Part shown: piece after piece, positions 56,152 through 64,000 of the stretch | Layout: each line of letters starts with the position of its first letter | How positions within the stretch are numbered: position 1 is the stretch's first letter | Assembly (NCBI GenBank): GCA_022601445.1 | Contig: JAJACP010000001.1 | Location: 1 to 64,000 of the forward strand | Reading direction: 5' to 3' | DNA: 64,000 bases | Source of the DNA: Chlamydiales bacterium | GTDB lineage: Bacteria > Chlamydiota > Chlamydiia > Chlamydiales > JAAKFR01 | Program-made: the position numbers and the translations under genes | Notes under the pieces: model-generated | What the model saw: the letters and a program-made list of their open reading frames with translations, nothing else | What the model was told of the DNA's origin: nothing | Database searches by the model: none

Positions 56152-57228
56152 TTATGCCAGGGTGATAGATTGACTGAGGTAGATATCTTGGATAAGATTA
56201 AGCAGTTGAACACCCTCTTTCATTGGCCGTTGAAAGGCTTTTCTTCCAGAGATGAGTCCAATTCCACCCGCTCTTTTATTAATGACAGCCGTGCGCGCTG
56301 CCCCGGCAAAATCGTCTGTTCCTGAAGCTCCTCCCGAATTTATGAGGCCTACACGTCCCATATAGCCATTGATCACTTGGTAGCGACACAAGTCAATTGG
56401 ATGGTCAGAGGAGAGCTCCGAGTAGACTTTATCGCTTGTTTTTCCAAATTTCAGCGCTTGAAAGCCTCCGTTAACAGTTGGCAGCTTCTGTTTTACAATG
56501 TCAGCTCCCAGTGTGGCGCCTAAATGATCAGCTTGTCCGGTGAGATCAGCAGCCGTGTGATAATCTTCGTCGTCCGTTTTAAAGCCGGGATTTCGTAAAT
56601 AACACCATAATACAGTAGCCATTCCCAGCTCGTGGGCGTAGGAAAAGGCCTTGCTTACCTCTACGATTTGACGAGAACTTTCTGGTGAACCGAAGTAGAT
56701 TGTAGCCCCGACTGCAACCGCTCCCATGTCATGGGCTTCTTTGATGTTAGCAAAGAAGATTTGATCAAACGTATTAGGATAGGTAAGCAATTCGTTGTGG
56801 TTGAGTTTGAGTAGAAAAGGAATTTTATGTGCGTATCTACGGGCTACCATACTCAATACTCCGTAAGTTGAGGCAACGGCATTACAGCCTCCTTCTAAGG
56901 CAAGAAGAACAATATTTTCGGGATCAAAGTAGTCAGGATTCGGGGCAAAAGAGGCGCCGGCTGAGTGCTCTACTCCTTGATCGACCGGAAGCATTGAGAG
57001 GTAGCCCGTTCCTGCCAAGCGGCCTGCACTAAATAAAGTCTGTAGACTTCGCATGACCCGGTTATTTCGATCTGAACAGGTAAAAATCCGGTCCACCCAA
57101 TTTCCATCCGGAATATGGAGGCGGTCTTTGGGGACTGTGCGACAGGTGTGGGTAAGGAGAGATTCCGCTTCGTTGCCGAGCAGGGTTTCCAGGTTTGAGA
57201 TCGATCCTGCGGCGCTTGCTGTGGCCAT
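56152..57228 (-). CDS. fbaB: class I fructose-bisphosphate aldolase (FbaB/DhnA type)
   Basis: This aldolase cleaves fructose 1,6-bisphosphate through a Schiff-base lysine. The 358-residue product has [65 protein letters not shown] and [14 protein letters not shown]. These correspond to the archaeal/bacterial DhnA-type aldolase with the catalytic Lys in the IVKQK strand and phosphate-binding loops near the end. AGGAGG lies 4 bases before the ATG. It is divergent from metNIQ and continues into the permease gene. Confidence 0.94.
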   Translation of the reverse strand: MATASAAGSISNLETLLGNEAESLLTHTCRTVPKDRLHIPDGNWVDRIFTCSDRNNRVMRSLQTLFSAGRLAGTGYLSMLPVDQGVEHSAGASFAPNPDYFDPENIVLLALEGGCNAVASTYGVLSMVARRYAHKIPFLLKLNHNELLTYPNTFDQIFFANIKEAHDMGAVAVGATIYFGSPESSRQIVEVSKAFSYAHELGMATVLWCYLRNPGFKTDDEDYHTAADLTGQADHLGATLGADIVKQKLPTVNGGFQALKFGKTSDKVYSELSSDHPIDLCRYQVINGYMGRVGLINSGGASGTDDFAGAARTAVINKRAGGIGLISGRKAFQRPMKEGVQLLNLIQDIYLSQSITLA

Positions 57229-57274
57229 TTTACCTCCTAATTGATTTACTTCTATCTTTCACATTGATAATTTT

Positions 57275-57303
57275 TTTACAAATAATTTTCATTTTGTTAG
57301 AAT
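57275..57303 (+). promoter_or_regulatory. metNIQ promoter
   Basis: TTTACA (57275-57280; 5 of 6 consensus) and TAGAAT (57298-57303; 5 of 6) are exactly 17 bases apart. The GTG start lies 23 bases downstream with a TTGAGG site for the ribosome. No S-box or other methionine riboswitch is evident in the short leader. Confidence 0.7.
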
Positions 57304-57326
57304 TTCCCGATTAATTTGAGGTTTTT

Positions 57327-58313
57327 GTGGAAGAAAAATCTGTCATTTCCGTCCGGCAGCTGACAAAACGTTATCAGACTCATTGCGCCTTGGATGCCCT
57401 CAATCTAGAGGTGGGCAAAGGAGAGGTTTTTGGGATCATTGGAATGAGCGGAGCGGGAAAGACCACCTTAATGCGTTGCCTGACTACGTTGGAATCACCC
57501 ACAGAAGGGGAGGTTTTTCTTGCTAATGAGCCTTTATCTAAAAGGGCGCTGAAAAAAATGGGCATGATCTTTCAGCACTTCAATCTCTTCTCTTCGCGGT
57601 CCGTGTTAGATAATGTGGCCTATCCGCTTGAAATCGCGGGTGTATCTCGCGGGAAAAGGGAGGCACGTGCCCGTGAACTGTTAGAGCTTGTGGGGTTGGC
57701 TGCAAAAGAAAAACGGTATCCAGCTCAATTAAGCGGAGGAGAGAAGCAGCGTGTTGCTATTGCCCGCGCTTTGATTCATCACCCTGAGGTTCTTCTTTGT
57801 GATGAGGCCACCTCTTCGCTCGATCCGCGCACGACACGCGACATTTTGGATCTACTTTCTCGCCTGAATAAAGAGAGGGGACTCACGATTGTGCTCATCA
57901 CCCATGAGATGGAAGTGATCAAGCAGATTTGCACGCATGTCGCAGTTTTAGAGCATGGAGAAATCGTAGAAAAGGGGCCTGTTGCCCAGCTTTTTGCTAA
58001 GCCGAAACATCCGACAACGCAACGTTTTTTACAGAACATCTCCCATGAGATCCCTAAAGATTTAGAAGTCAGAAAAGAAAACTCTGTTTTATTGCGTCTT
58101 GCATTCACCGGTTCTACAGCCAATCAGCCGATTATGTCTCGTCTCATTCGGGAGCATCAAGTTGAGGTGAATATCCTGCTTGGTGGCATGGATGTGCTGA
58201 CAACAGAAACAATTGGAAACCTAGTGGTTGAATTAACTGGAGCGGTGGGTGAGCGGGCCCGTGCACGCGCCTATTTAGAATCTCAAGGGGTGGGGTGCGA
58301 TGAGTTGGATTGA
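57327..58313 (+). CDS. metN: methionine ABC transporter ATPase MetN
   Basis: MetN energises import of D- and L-methionine. The 328-residue product has Walker A GMSGAGKTT, GMIFQHFNLFSSR, signature LSGGEKQRVAIARALI, Walker B VLLCDEATSSLD, switch TH in ITHEMEV, and a C-terminal NIL regulatory domain (about 245-328, RLAFTGSTANQPIMSRLIRE) that senses internal methionine in homologues. The start is GTG at 57327, just after a good ribosome-binding site. It overlaps metI by 14 bases. Confidence 0.95.
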   Translation: MEEKSVISVRQLTKRYQTHCALDALNLEVGKGEVFGIIGMSGAGKTTLMRCLTTLESPTEGEVFLANEPLSKRALKKMGMIFQHFNLFSSRSVLDNVAYPLEIAGVSRGKREARARELLELVGLAAKEKRYPAQLSGGEKQRVAIARALIHHPEVLLCDEATSSLDPRTTRDILDLLSRLNKERGLTIVLITHEMEVIKQICTHVAVLEHGEIVEKGPVAQLFAKPKHPTTQRFLQNISHEIPKDLEVRKENSVLLRLAFTGSTANQPIMSRLIREHQVEVNILLGGMDVLTTETIGNLVVELTGAVGERARARAYLESQGVGCDELD

Positions 58314-58980
58314 GAATCTTCAGTTAGCGTGGCGCCTGATTCCGGTTGAGCTTCTCAACACAGTCTACATGGTTTTATTATCCACTGTTTTTGCCTTTTT
58401 GATCGGTCTGCCGATAGGTGTGACATTGTGTCTTGCCGACAAAGGAGGGCTAAAAGAAAATCGATGGATTTATCAGACCTTGGGATTCCTTGTCAATATT
58501 GGCAGATCGATTCCCTTTGCAATCTTGATTGTGGCTATCATTCCTTTTACCCGTTTCATTATCGGTACTAGCATTGGGACAACGGCCTCAATTGTTCCAT
58601 TGACACTTGCAGCAGCTCCTTTCTTTGCACGTCTTGTTGAATCAGCATTAAAAGAAGTGGGAAGACCGCTTATTGAAGCCTCGATCGTAATGGGTTCGAC
58701 GACATCACAGGTTGTACAGAAGATTTTGATTCCTGAGGCGCTGCCGAGTATTGTCAGTGGTGTCACATTGACGATGGTGAATTTAATTGGATATAGTGCG
58801 ATGGCTGGACTTGTTGGCGGCGGTGGTTTGGGAAAAGTCGCAATTCAGTATGGGTATCAACGTTTTAACGGCTTTTTGATGTTGGTCACTTTGGTGATTC
58901 TCCTTCTTTTAGTTGAGGTTGTGCAGTGGCTTGGGAACCGTTTGTCCAAGGCTATTTTAAACAAACGAGGAGTGAGATGA
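58300..58980 (+). CDS. metI: methionine ABC transporter permease MetI
   Basis: This 226-residue inner-membrane permease has five hydrophobic segments and the MetI signature GRSIPFAILIVAIIPFTR and the ATPase-docking EAA-like loop GRPLIEASIVMGSTTSQVV. LVGGGGLGKVAIQYGYQRF near the C-terminus is typical of MetI. Length matches the family. It overlaps metN by 14 bases and metQ as ATGA, so the three subunits are translated together. Confidence 0.95.
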   Translation: MSWIENLQLAWRLIPVELLNTVYMVLLSTVFAFLIGLPIGVTLCLADKGGLKENRWIYQTLGFLVNIGRSIPFAILIVAIIPFTRFIIGTSIGTTASIVPLTLAAAPFFARLVESALKEVGRPLIEASIVMGSTTSQVVQKILIPEALPSIVSGVTLTMVNLIGYSAMAGLVGGGGLGKVAIQYGYQRFNGFLMLVTLVILLLLVEVVQWLGNRLSKAILNKRGVR

Positions 58981-59765
58981 AAAATTGGCTATTGATGGGT
59001 TTGTTCTTATTCTGCTGTGGTTGCAGCTCCTCAGATCACACACTGCGTGTTGCCGCAAGCTCTGTTCCGCATGCTGATATTCTTGAGGCGATCAAAGAGG
59101 ACTTGAAGGACAAAGGGATTGAGCTGAGAATCATCGAAGTAGATGACTACAACATTCCTAATCGGATGTTGGATGAGAATCAAATTGACGCCAATTTTTT
59201 CCAGCACAAGCCCTTTTTAGAGGAGCAGGTACGCCTGCATGGATATGCGCTTTCGCCTCTTGCCTCTGTCCACATAGAGCCGCTTGGGATTTACTCTTCG
59301 GTTTACAAATCTCTGGGTGAGGTGAAAGAGCGGAGTACAGTAGCTATTCCAAACGATGCGACTAATGAGGCGCGTGCTTTAATGCTTTTGGAAGATGTTG
59401 GGTTAATCAAGCTGAAAGAGACTAAAAGTAAGTACCTCCTTACCGTTTTAGATATTGCGGAGAATCCAAAAAATCTACGTTTTGAGGATTTGGATGCGCC
59501 GTTTTTAGCGCGTGCGCTTTCCGACGTGGACCTAGCTGTGATCCCTGCGAATTTTGCTTTGCAGGCAGATCTGGATCCCCTAAAGGATGCTTTAGCTCTT
59601 GAAGCGACGGATTCTCCCTACGCCAATATTGTAGTGGTTCGCTCTGGGGAGTTGCATCGTGATGAGTTTGAGAGATTCAAGCAAGCCTTAAACTCGGAAA
59701 AGATGCGCCTCTTTATCGAAGAGAAATACAAAGGCGCGATTCTTCCCGCTTTTCAAAGGCGCTAA
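58977..59765 (+). CDS. metQ: methionine-binding lipoprotein MetQ (NlpA family)
   Basis: This 262-residue periplasmic binding lipoprotein has a signal peptide ending in a Cys-rich lipobox (FLFCCGCSSS), then the NlpA/MetQ core: LRVAASSVPHADILEAIKED, RIIEVDDYNIPNRMLDENQI, DANFFQHKPFLEEQV and VAIPNDATNEARALMLLEDV. The binding-site residues typical of the family appear intact. The start MKNWLLMG overlaps the metI stop as ATGA; longer frames would lie inside metI. Together with MetN and MetI it completes a methionine importer. Confidence 0.95.
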   Translation: MKNWLLMGLFLFCCGCSSSDHTLRVAASSVPHADILEAIKEDLKDKGIELRIIEVDDYNIPNRMLDENQIDANFFQHKPFLEEQVRLHGYALSPLASVHIEPLGIYSSVYKSLGEVKERSTVAIPNDATNEARALMLLEDVGLIKLKETKSKYLLTVLDIAENPKNLRFEDLDAPFLARALSDVDLAVIPANFALQADLDPLKDALALEATDSPYANIVVVRSGELHRDEFERFKQALNSEKMRLFIEEKYKGAILPAFQRR

Positions 59766-59824
59766 AAAAATCTTGCATAACTCTTTAAGAATAGACATGC
59801 TGTTGCCGTCAAAAAGGAGGATGT

Positions 59825-62020
59825 ATGCATCAAGTCATGCCCGCAACGCGCTTTCCAGAGATAGTCTCATCAGTTTTCGGTTTCGTTTATTCGCGTATTG
59901 ACCGATTGGTTGTTCCGGCTACTGTGTTGGCGGCACTAAGCAGCGGGGGAGGTAGCCGTCTTTCATCTTCAAGAACTTTACAAAGGATTTCCCTATTGAC
60001 CACAGGCTTAACTCCCAGTTCGCTTGTGGCCTTAAGTGCATTAGGGCTTTCTACACCTTATGCGGTTGCAGCTGCGTCGGATTCAGTGCAAAAACGGGCG
60101 ATTGGAGACGAATTCCCTGTTAATTCAATCAACAGTCTTGGAAACATTCGTGGAGTTGTCAAACTGACAAATGGGAATGTTGTGGTCGTTTGGGGAGGAG
60201 GTTTTCAGGTTTTACGAGGTCAGATCATGAACCCCATAACGCAACAAAGAATTGGGCCGCAATTTTCATTGAGTATCGCTGGACTATATTCTAACCGTCC
60301 TCCTTTTACGGATATAGGCGCCCTCCCAAATGGAGGATTTGTGATTTATTCTTTACTTGCTAACAATCATCAGAGGCTCCAGTTTTACACGAGCAATGCA
60401 GAGCCCACGACGTCTGATCTTTTAGGGAATCTACCTACTTTTCCAACTTTTACTCAATTGGCCAATGGAAACCTGGCTGTTGTAATTAACACATCTCATA
60501 CTGTGTCATCTCTTTATGTATATAGCTCTACCAATGAGAGGCTCTCAACAGCGAGTATCAGCCCTGTGAATCGTCTACGACAGGTGCTAGGGGGTAAAGC
60601 TCTGCCCGATGGAAGAGTGGTGATAGTGGGTAGAGGCGATCTGAATGGGCGCACAAGTTTTGTGGCAGAGATTTATGACCTTAATGGACAGATCATTAAG
60701 AATCGTTTTGTGATCACAGCTTCAGATCAGACTCTAAACCGTTTTGTGACAATTACACCGCTGGCAGGTGGTAGATTTCTTCTGTTGTTTGATGAAACAG
60801 CTGCCGGACAACAGATAGTCCGATTCGCGCTGTTTGATGCCAATAACGACATGGACGGTGAGATCCAACAAGTCAACACGATCTTTGGGGGTGTAGACTC
60901 AATTCCTTATGCAGTCGCACTTCCAGATGGTGGATTTACCATTATGTGGGCAAGTGTGGATATTAGCGGGTATGGCATTTTAGCTCAGGATTACACCTCT
61001 TCCGGCTCAAAAAGAGGGGAAGAGAGGCGAGTGAATGTAGAGATGGAGGGCGATCAAAAATCTCCGCAAGGAGTTTTACTTGATAGTGGCAATCTATTCT
61101 ATCTATGGGACACACCACCAGGTTATATCCGTGGAAGGGTTTTGCCTACAGTTCCAGCAACAACGACAACAACTTCTACCACTACAACTTCCACTACATC
61201 CACATCCACTACTAAACCTAGCGCGACTGCCGCGTCTACAACAACACCAGCAGCTCTGGTTGAAGCTACGACCAGTGGCAAAGCCACTACAACCGCCAGC
61301 ATATCCAGCCAAGCAGCCTCAACTAGCCAAAGTTCAGTCTCTGCTGTTCAAACTACATCAGAAAAAATAGTGGCTACAACGACTCCTCACTTTTCAGCCA
61401 TCACGACAACCTCTCAGCCTCTGAGCACCACGGCGCGTGTTGTCACAAGGACGTTAGCGACCACAACCGCCCTGAGTACGATTGCAAGAAGAGTGCCTCC
61501 TGAAGAACCAACCAATCCTTTGATACCTGTTGTTGTTGTCTTAGCTCTGCTGTGTGTTGCGGCTGTGTTCACCGCACTCGCTGCCTTAGCCCTTTTAAGA
61601 AGAGAGCGCCAGAGTGATGGAACAGAGCTGGGACGCCTGTCTGATCGTAGAACATCTCGATCGACCAGTTCATCCGGGACTTCGTACGCCACATCGCCAT
61701 CTACGGAGCGGAGACGTCGACATGGAGGTGGCCGTAGCGCCTCACGTCCAGGTAGACAGAGGAACGAAATTTATGCAGGATTTCCTACTCTTCCCTCTTC
61801 GACAGCTTCCTCCACGTTGCGGACAATAGAGCCAGTTAATTCTGGACGGAGTAGTCGAAGCGGAGCGCGAGGAGACGAACCAGTCTATGATATTCTTCCT
61901 GAATTGGTTGAAAAAAGAGAAAATGCCCTTTCAAGTCGTTCATCAAGAGGAGCAGAGCCAACAGCATCGACCACTACGACCACCACTCGAGTTCCTGTGC
62001 GAGTTGATCCTAACGGTTAA
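59825..62020 (+). CDS. receptor-like protein: beta-propeller repeats, Thr/Ser stalk, TM helix, tyrosine-motif tail
   Basis: This 731-residue protein has a mosaic layout. Residues 57-85 are hydrophobic and end in TPYAVAAAS, like a signal peptide after an unusually long N-region. Residues about 97-439 hold seven repeats with the core L-x-(D/N)-G-(G/N)-x-hydrophobic, for instance LTNGNVVVVW, LPNGGFVIYS, LPDGGFTIMW and LLDSGNLFYLW, matching the DGGFVVxW repeats of bacterial surface proteins and suggesting a seven-bladed propeller. Residues 442-559 are a Thr/Ser/Ala mucin-like stalk. One membrane helix (566-592) is followed by a basic tail containing NEIYAGFP (Tyr650) and EPVYDILP (Tyr688), close to EPIYA motifs. 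AAGGAGG precedes the ATG. The host-facing receptor-mimic role is inference. Confidence 0.8.
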   Translation: MHQVMPATRFPEIVSSVFGFVYSRIDRLVVPATVLAALSSGGGSRLSSSRTLQRISLLTTGLTPSSLVALSALGLSTPYAVAAASDSVQKRAIGDEFPVNSINSLGNIRGVVKLTNGNVVVVWGGGFQVLRGQIMNPITQQRIGPQFSLSIAGLYSNRPPFTDIGALPNGGFVIYSLLANNHQRLQFYTSNAEPTTSDLLGNLPTFPTFTQLANGNLAVVINTSHTVSSLYVYSSTNERLSTASISPVNRLRQVLGGKALPDGRVVIVGRGDLNGRTSFVAEIYDLNGQIIKNRFVITASDQTLNRFVTITPLAGGRFLLLFDETAAGQQIVRFALFDANNDMDGEIQQVNTIFGGVDSIPYAVALPDGGFTIMWASVDISGYGILAQDYTSSGSKRGEERRVNVEMEGDQKSPQGVLLDSGNLFYLWDTPPGYIRGRVLPTVPATTTTTSTTTTSTTSTSTTKPSATAASTTTPAALVEATTSGKATTTASISSQAASTSQSSVSAVQTTSEKIVATTTPHFSAITTTSQPLSTTARVVTRTLATTTALSTIARRVPPEEPTNPLIPVVVVLALLCVAAVFTALAALALLRRERQSDGTELGRLSDRRTSRSTSSSGTSYATSPSTERRRRHGGGRSASRPGRQRNEIYAGFPTLPSSTASSTLRTIEPVNSGRSSRSGARGDEPVYDILPELVEKRENALSSRSSRGAEPTASTTTTTTRVPVRVDPNG

Positions 62021-62162
62021 AATACGTTTTTTAATGCACTCTCTTAGGAAGGTCATGATTACGGACATCTATTGAGAGTTGTGACTGTTTGTATTCCGGG
62101 CACCGCCTCTTCTTCAATATTTCCATGGAACGCATAGAGCGCCGGCCCTCGCTCCGCTTCGC

Positions 62163-62231
62163 TTAGTAAGTGAGCCCGCAAAGAGTTCCTGAAAGGAGGG
62201 AAAAAATTACCACTAATATAGATTTCTTCAT
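62163..62231 (-). pseudogene. possible broken gene for a small secreted protein
   Basis: A 22-codon frame on the minus strand encodes MKKSILVVIFSLLSGTLCG, a good signal peptide, with AGAGG 4 bases before the ATG, then stops. In another frame the sequence continues as LLSEAERGPALYAFHGN and IEEEAVPGIQTVTTLNRCP to a stop at 62059. The two parts may be one gene split by a frameshift near 62165, where a GC-rich stretch interrupts AT-rich sequence. The rest of the 62021-62278 gap holds nothing else I can support. Could also be a genuine short peptide. Confidence 0.3.
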
Positions 62232-62278
62232 CACGCCTCTTTATAGTTGTTTCATCATTTTATCTAAGGAGACAAGTT

Positions 62279-62644
62279 TTGGAACACAGATGGCTTTTTA
62301 GCTTAGGGGGGTTGTTTGGATTTTTGGCGGTTGCTACAGGCGCGTTTGGTGCGCATGCGCTGAAAAACCGCCTCTCACAAGAGATGTTAGCTATCTTTGA
62401 AGTAGGCGTTCGGTATCAAATGTATCATGCGCTTGCTCTACTTGTTGTGGCATTTATACCCGGTTTTCAGGCTGCTTTTGCGGGCTGGGCCTTTTTACTC
62501 GGAACGTTGGTCTTTTCCGGAAGTCTTTATGCTCTTTCTATCTCAGGAATCAAAGTTTTAGGCGCAATCACACCGATTGGTGGGCTTCTTTTACTCGTCG
62601 GTTGGATCTTTTTGATTTTAACCCCTTTTTTCACCCAGAGGTAA
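62279..62644 (+). CDS. DUF423 (YgdD-type) membrane protein
   Basis: This 121-residue protein with four hydrophobic segments begins with LGGLFGFLAVATGAFGAHAL, followed by FEVGVRYQMYHALALL and FAGWAFLLGTLVFSGSLYAL and ends with ITPIGGLLLLVGWIFL, the DUF423 family pattern. Function of the family is unknown. The start is TTG at 62279 with AAGGAG upstream; no ATG lies close to the conserved N-terminus. It is followed after 4 bases by the last gene in the window. Confidence 0.88.
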   Translation: MEHRWLFSLGGLFGFLAVATGAFGAHALKNRLSQEMLAIFEVGVRYQMYHALALLVVAFIPGFQAAFAGWAFLLGTLVFSGSLYALSISGIKVLGAITPIGGLLLLVGWIFLILTPFFTQR

Positions 62645-62648
62645 TCTA

Positions 62649-64000
62649 TGGCAAACTCTGCACAGTCCTCTGAATCGAGCCCTGCAAGTCAAGCATATGA
62701 TGTCCAAGAGCTCAGTATTCAGTGGTTGAGTCTTAATCGAGCACGTAAATATGTGGATTTAACTAAAAAAAAGAGTCCAGATCTTTCCTTAGAAAAACTG
62801 ATTAAAAAAGTGGTAAAGGTTTACAATCAAAAACAGACAGCTCCCGATTATGTCTTACGGGAGCATACGCTAGATCAATCTAGATATGCGATTCGCGTTT
62901 ATGTCCGATCGAACAAGGTTAAGTCTGCTTTAGCGCAGGTTCTTGAGGAGGGAGGAAAGAAACCTCTTCCTAAGACATCCTATACAGACTACATCTTCTT
63001 TTTCCATCGATACAAGCCCTCGAGAGAGATCGTAGCTGTTACCTCTGGACAAGCTTACCAGGTCGTTCGCCCCTGTATTAACTATCGCTTTCCGGTGACA
63101 GTTGCAGAACGCGTTTTGAATCCTCAAAAAATAGTCGAGATTACGCGGCGGTGTTTACTTCAGTCTGCGACAAAGGAAACTTTGTTGCACCCTTCAGGTT
63201 TGGAGTTATACAAAACAACAACTCTCTACTATCTAGTCGAATCTTTTCGCTGTGAGACAAAGGCGGGCTCTTCTCTTACCCAGTTGGGGCTCTTTGACAC
63301 TCCCCCCAATTTGAAAATTTCTACAGGACTTTTACGTATCGAAAAAAGAATCCCCCTTGATGCCTATGCTCAAGTTATCGCTCTTTTTTCTGAGTATATG
63401 CGGGGTGAGACAACCTTTACAGCTGACGGGAAAGAGGAGGAGGGGGATGCCGGTTTTGAGTTTTTACACTATGTACAGCCCTACAGAGGAGAGGCCTCAC
63501 ATCTCAATCGGGCTCTCATCGCAAAAGTTTTTAAAGCTTATTGTGAGGGGAGAGCACAAGCTGTTCGTCTTCTACATAAGCATCTCGACGACTTTTTACG
63601 GTCTCCAACCTACTCCATTTTGTTCAAAGAACGTTCCAACTATCATGCGCTTCCTGCGAGGGCGCCCACTATCGAGGCGTTACTCGATTTTCTGGAATCT
63701 CAGTATGAAGAGGGGTTTGAAAACGAAGCGGCTTTTATTGCAATGCTCAACCAATCCAAATTGAGATTTCAGGCTCCCGATCAGACTACTGTGGAGTGTG
63801 GCTTGGTTGAGTGCTTGGAGGGAGAGCTGCGCACCTCAGAGGGAGAGAGTTACTTTAAAACGGCGGGGCATTGGTACCAGTTGAGTGTGGATTATCTCGC
63901 GTTGGTGCATGAAGATTTTAAAACCCTACTCAAAAGTAGCCTGATTAAGAAGGGAGAAAAAGGGTCTCTTCCTCTGAAGTGGGCAGGTAACCAAAATAGC
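62649..64000 (+). CDS. partial gene, DUF6119/TIGR04141-like protein (runs off the window end)
   Basis: The frame is open from the ATG at 62649 to the window edge, at least 450 residues. The N-terminus is Ser-rich and polar. Around 110-165 the segment DYIFFFHRYKPSREIVAVTS, then YQVVRPCINYRFPVTVAERV and LNPQKIVEITRRC, follows the layout I recall for the sporadically distributed TIGR04141/DUF6119 family (a G-x-LL-x-FDFG-like strand pair then Leu-Asn). Later GHWYQLSVDYLALVHEDF is similar to that family's C-terminal half. No catalytic motif is obvious. The match is from memory and needs a profile search. It is 4 bases after the DUF423 stop. Confidence 0.55.

Noticed and set aside
59766-59824. Promoter for the receptor-like gene
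   Set aside because: TTGCAT is present, but no -10-like hexamer lies at a proper distance, so only the ribosome-binding site can be supported.
61080-61370. Gln/Leu/Pro-rich plus-strand frame within the receptor-like gene
   Set aside because: It is a shifted reading of the ACN-rich threonine stalk and has no ribosome-binding site.
1-64000. CRISPR arrays, insertion sequences and prophage genes
   Set aside because: No regularly spaced repeats, transposase motifs or phage structural genes were seen on either strand.

Overview
The window looks like chromosomal DNA of a member of the phylum Chlamydiae, probably one of the amoeba-associated or environmental lineages rather than Chlamydiaceae. The main reason is gene order. 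From 1 to 16.4 kb the minus strand carries rpsA-nusA-infB-rbfA-truB-ribF, then ychF (plus), then sctU-sctV-copN-scc1-malQ, which is the order of the CT098 to CT087 block of Chlamydia trachomatis. The recF-dnaN-smpB-apbE-folD block (CT074 to CT078), the rpmG-lolC/E-lolD block (CT150 to CT152) and the aldolase/permease pair (CT215/CT216) are also recognisable. Genes that Chlamydiaceae generally lack (kbl-tdh, a complete metNIQ operon, an undecaprenyl-phosphate sugar transferase) point to a larger-genome relative. The species was not identified.

Layout. 62-6460: type III secretion genes for two export-apparatus proteins, the gatekeeper CopN and its chaperone, with malQ. 6524-16365: YchF, two unknown proteins, then the riboflavin-kinase/translation-factor operon ending in rpsA. 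16562-24335 is accessory: a giant coiled-coil protein, a DUF4019 protein, tRNA-Ala and tRNA-Ile, an AbiE-like HTH/nucleotidyltransferase pair, and three small proteins with two adjacent membrane segments that resemble inclusion-membrane (Inc) proteins. 24371-31342: HD phosphohydrolase, an orphan ABC ATPase, another membrane protein, an MFS transporter, then recF, dnaN and smpB. 31333-39998: one long minus-strand run, probably several co-transcribed units, of rpmG, lolC/E, lolD, kbl, tdh, polyprenyl synthase, sugar transferase, an MreD-like protein, folD and apbE. 40100-48402: rimO, a 1046-residue Inc-like protein, a TPR protein, mgtE and a small 2TM protein. 48409-57228: an exported methyltransferase, an AsmA-like envelope protein, BrkB/YihY, a methyltransferase, an amino-acid permease and class I aldolase. 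57327-59765: metNIQ. 59825-64000: a mosaic surface-receptor-like protein, a DUF423 protein and a partial gene running off the end.

The most unusual object is the 731-residue protein at 59825-62020. It has seven beta-propeller-like repeats, a Thr/Ser-rich mucin-like stalk, one transmembrane helix and a basic tail with two EPIYA-like tyrosine motifs, an architecture that imitates a eukaryotic cell-surface receptor. Second is the AbiE-like gene pair with an operator-like palindrome inside its promoter. A third observation is genome-wide in flavour: at least six plus-strand genes have a recognisable -10 element 7 to 11 bases before the start codon and no ribosome-binding site, which suggests leaderless mRNAs.

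No intergenic stretch exceeds 300 bases. No rRNA, CRISPR array or insertion sequence was seen. All functional calls come from reading motifs and gene order; no database search was run.
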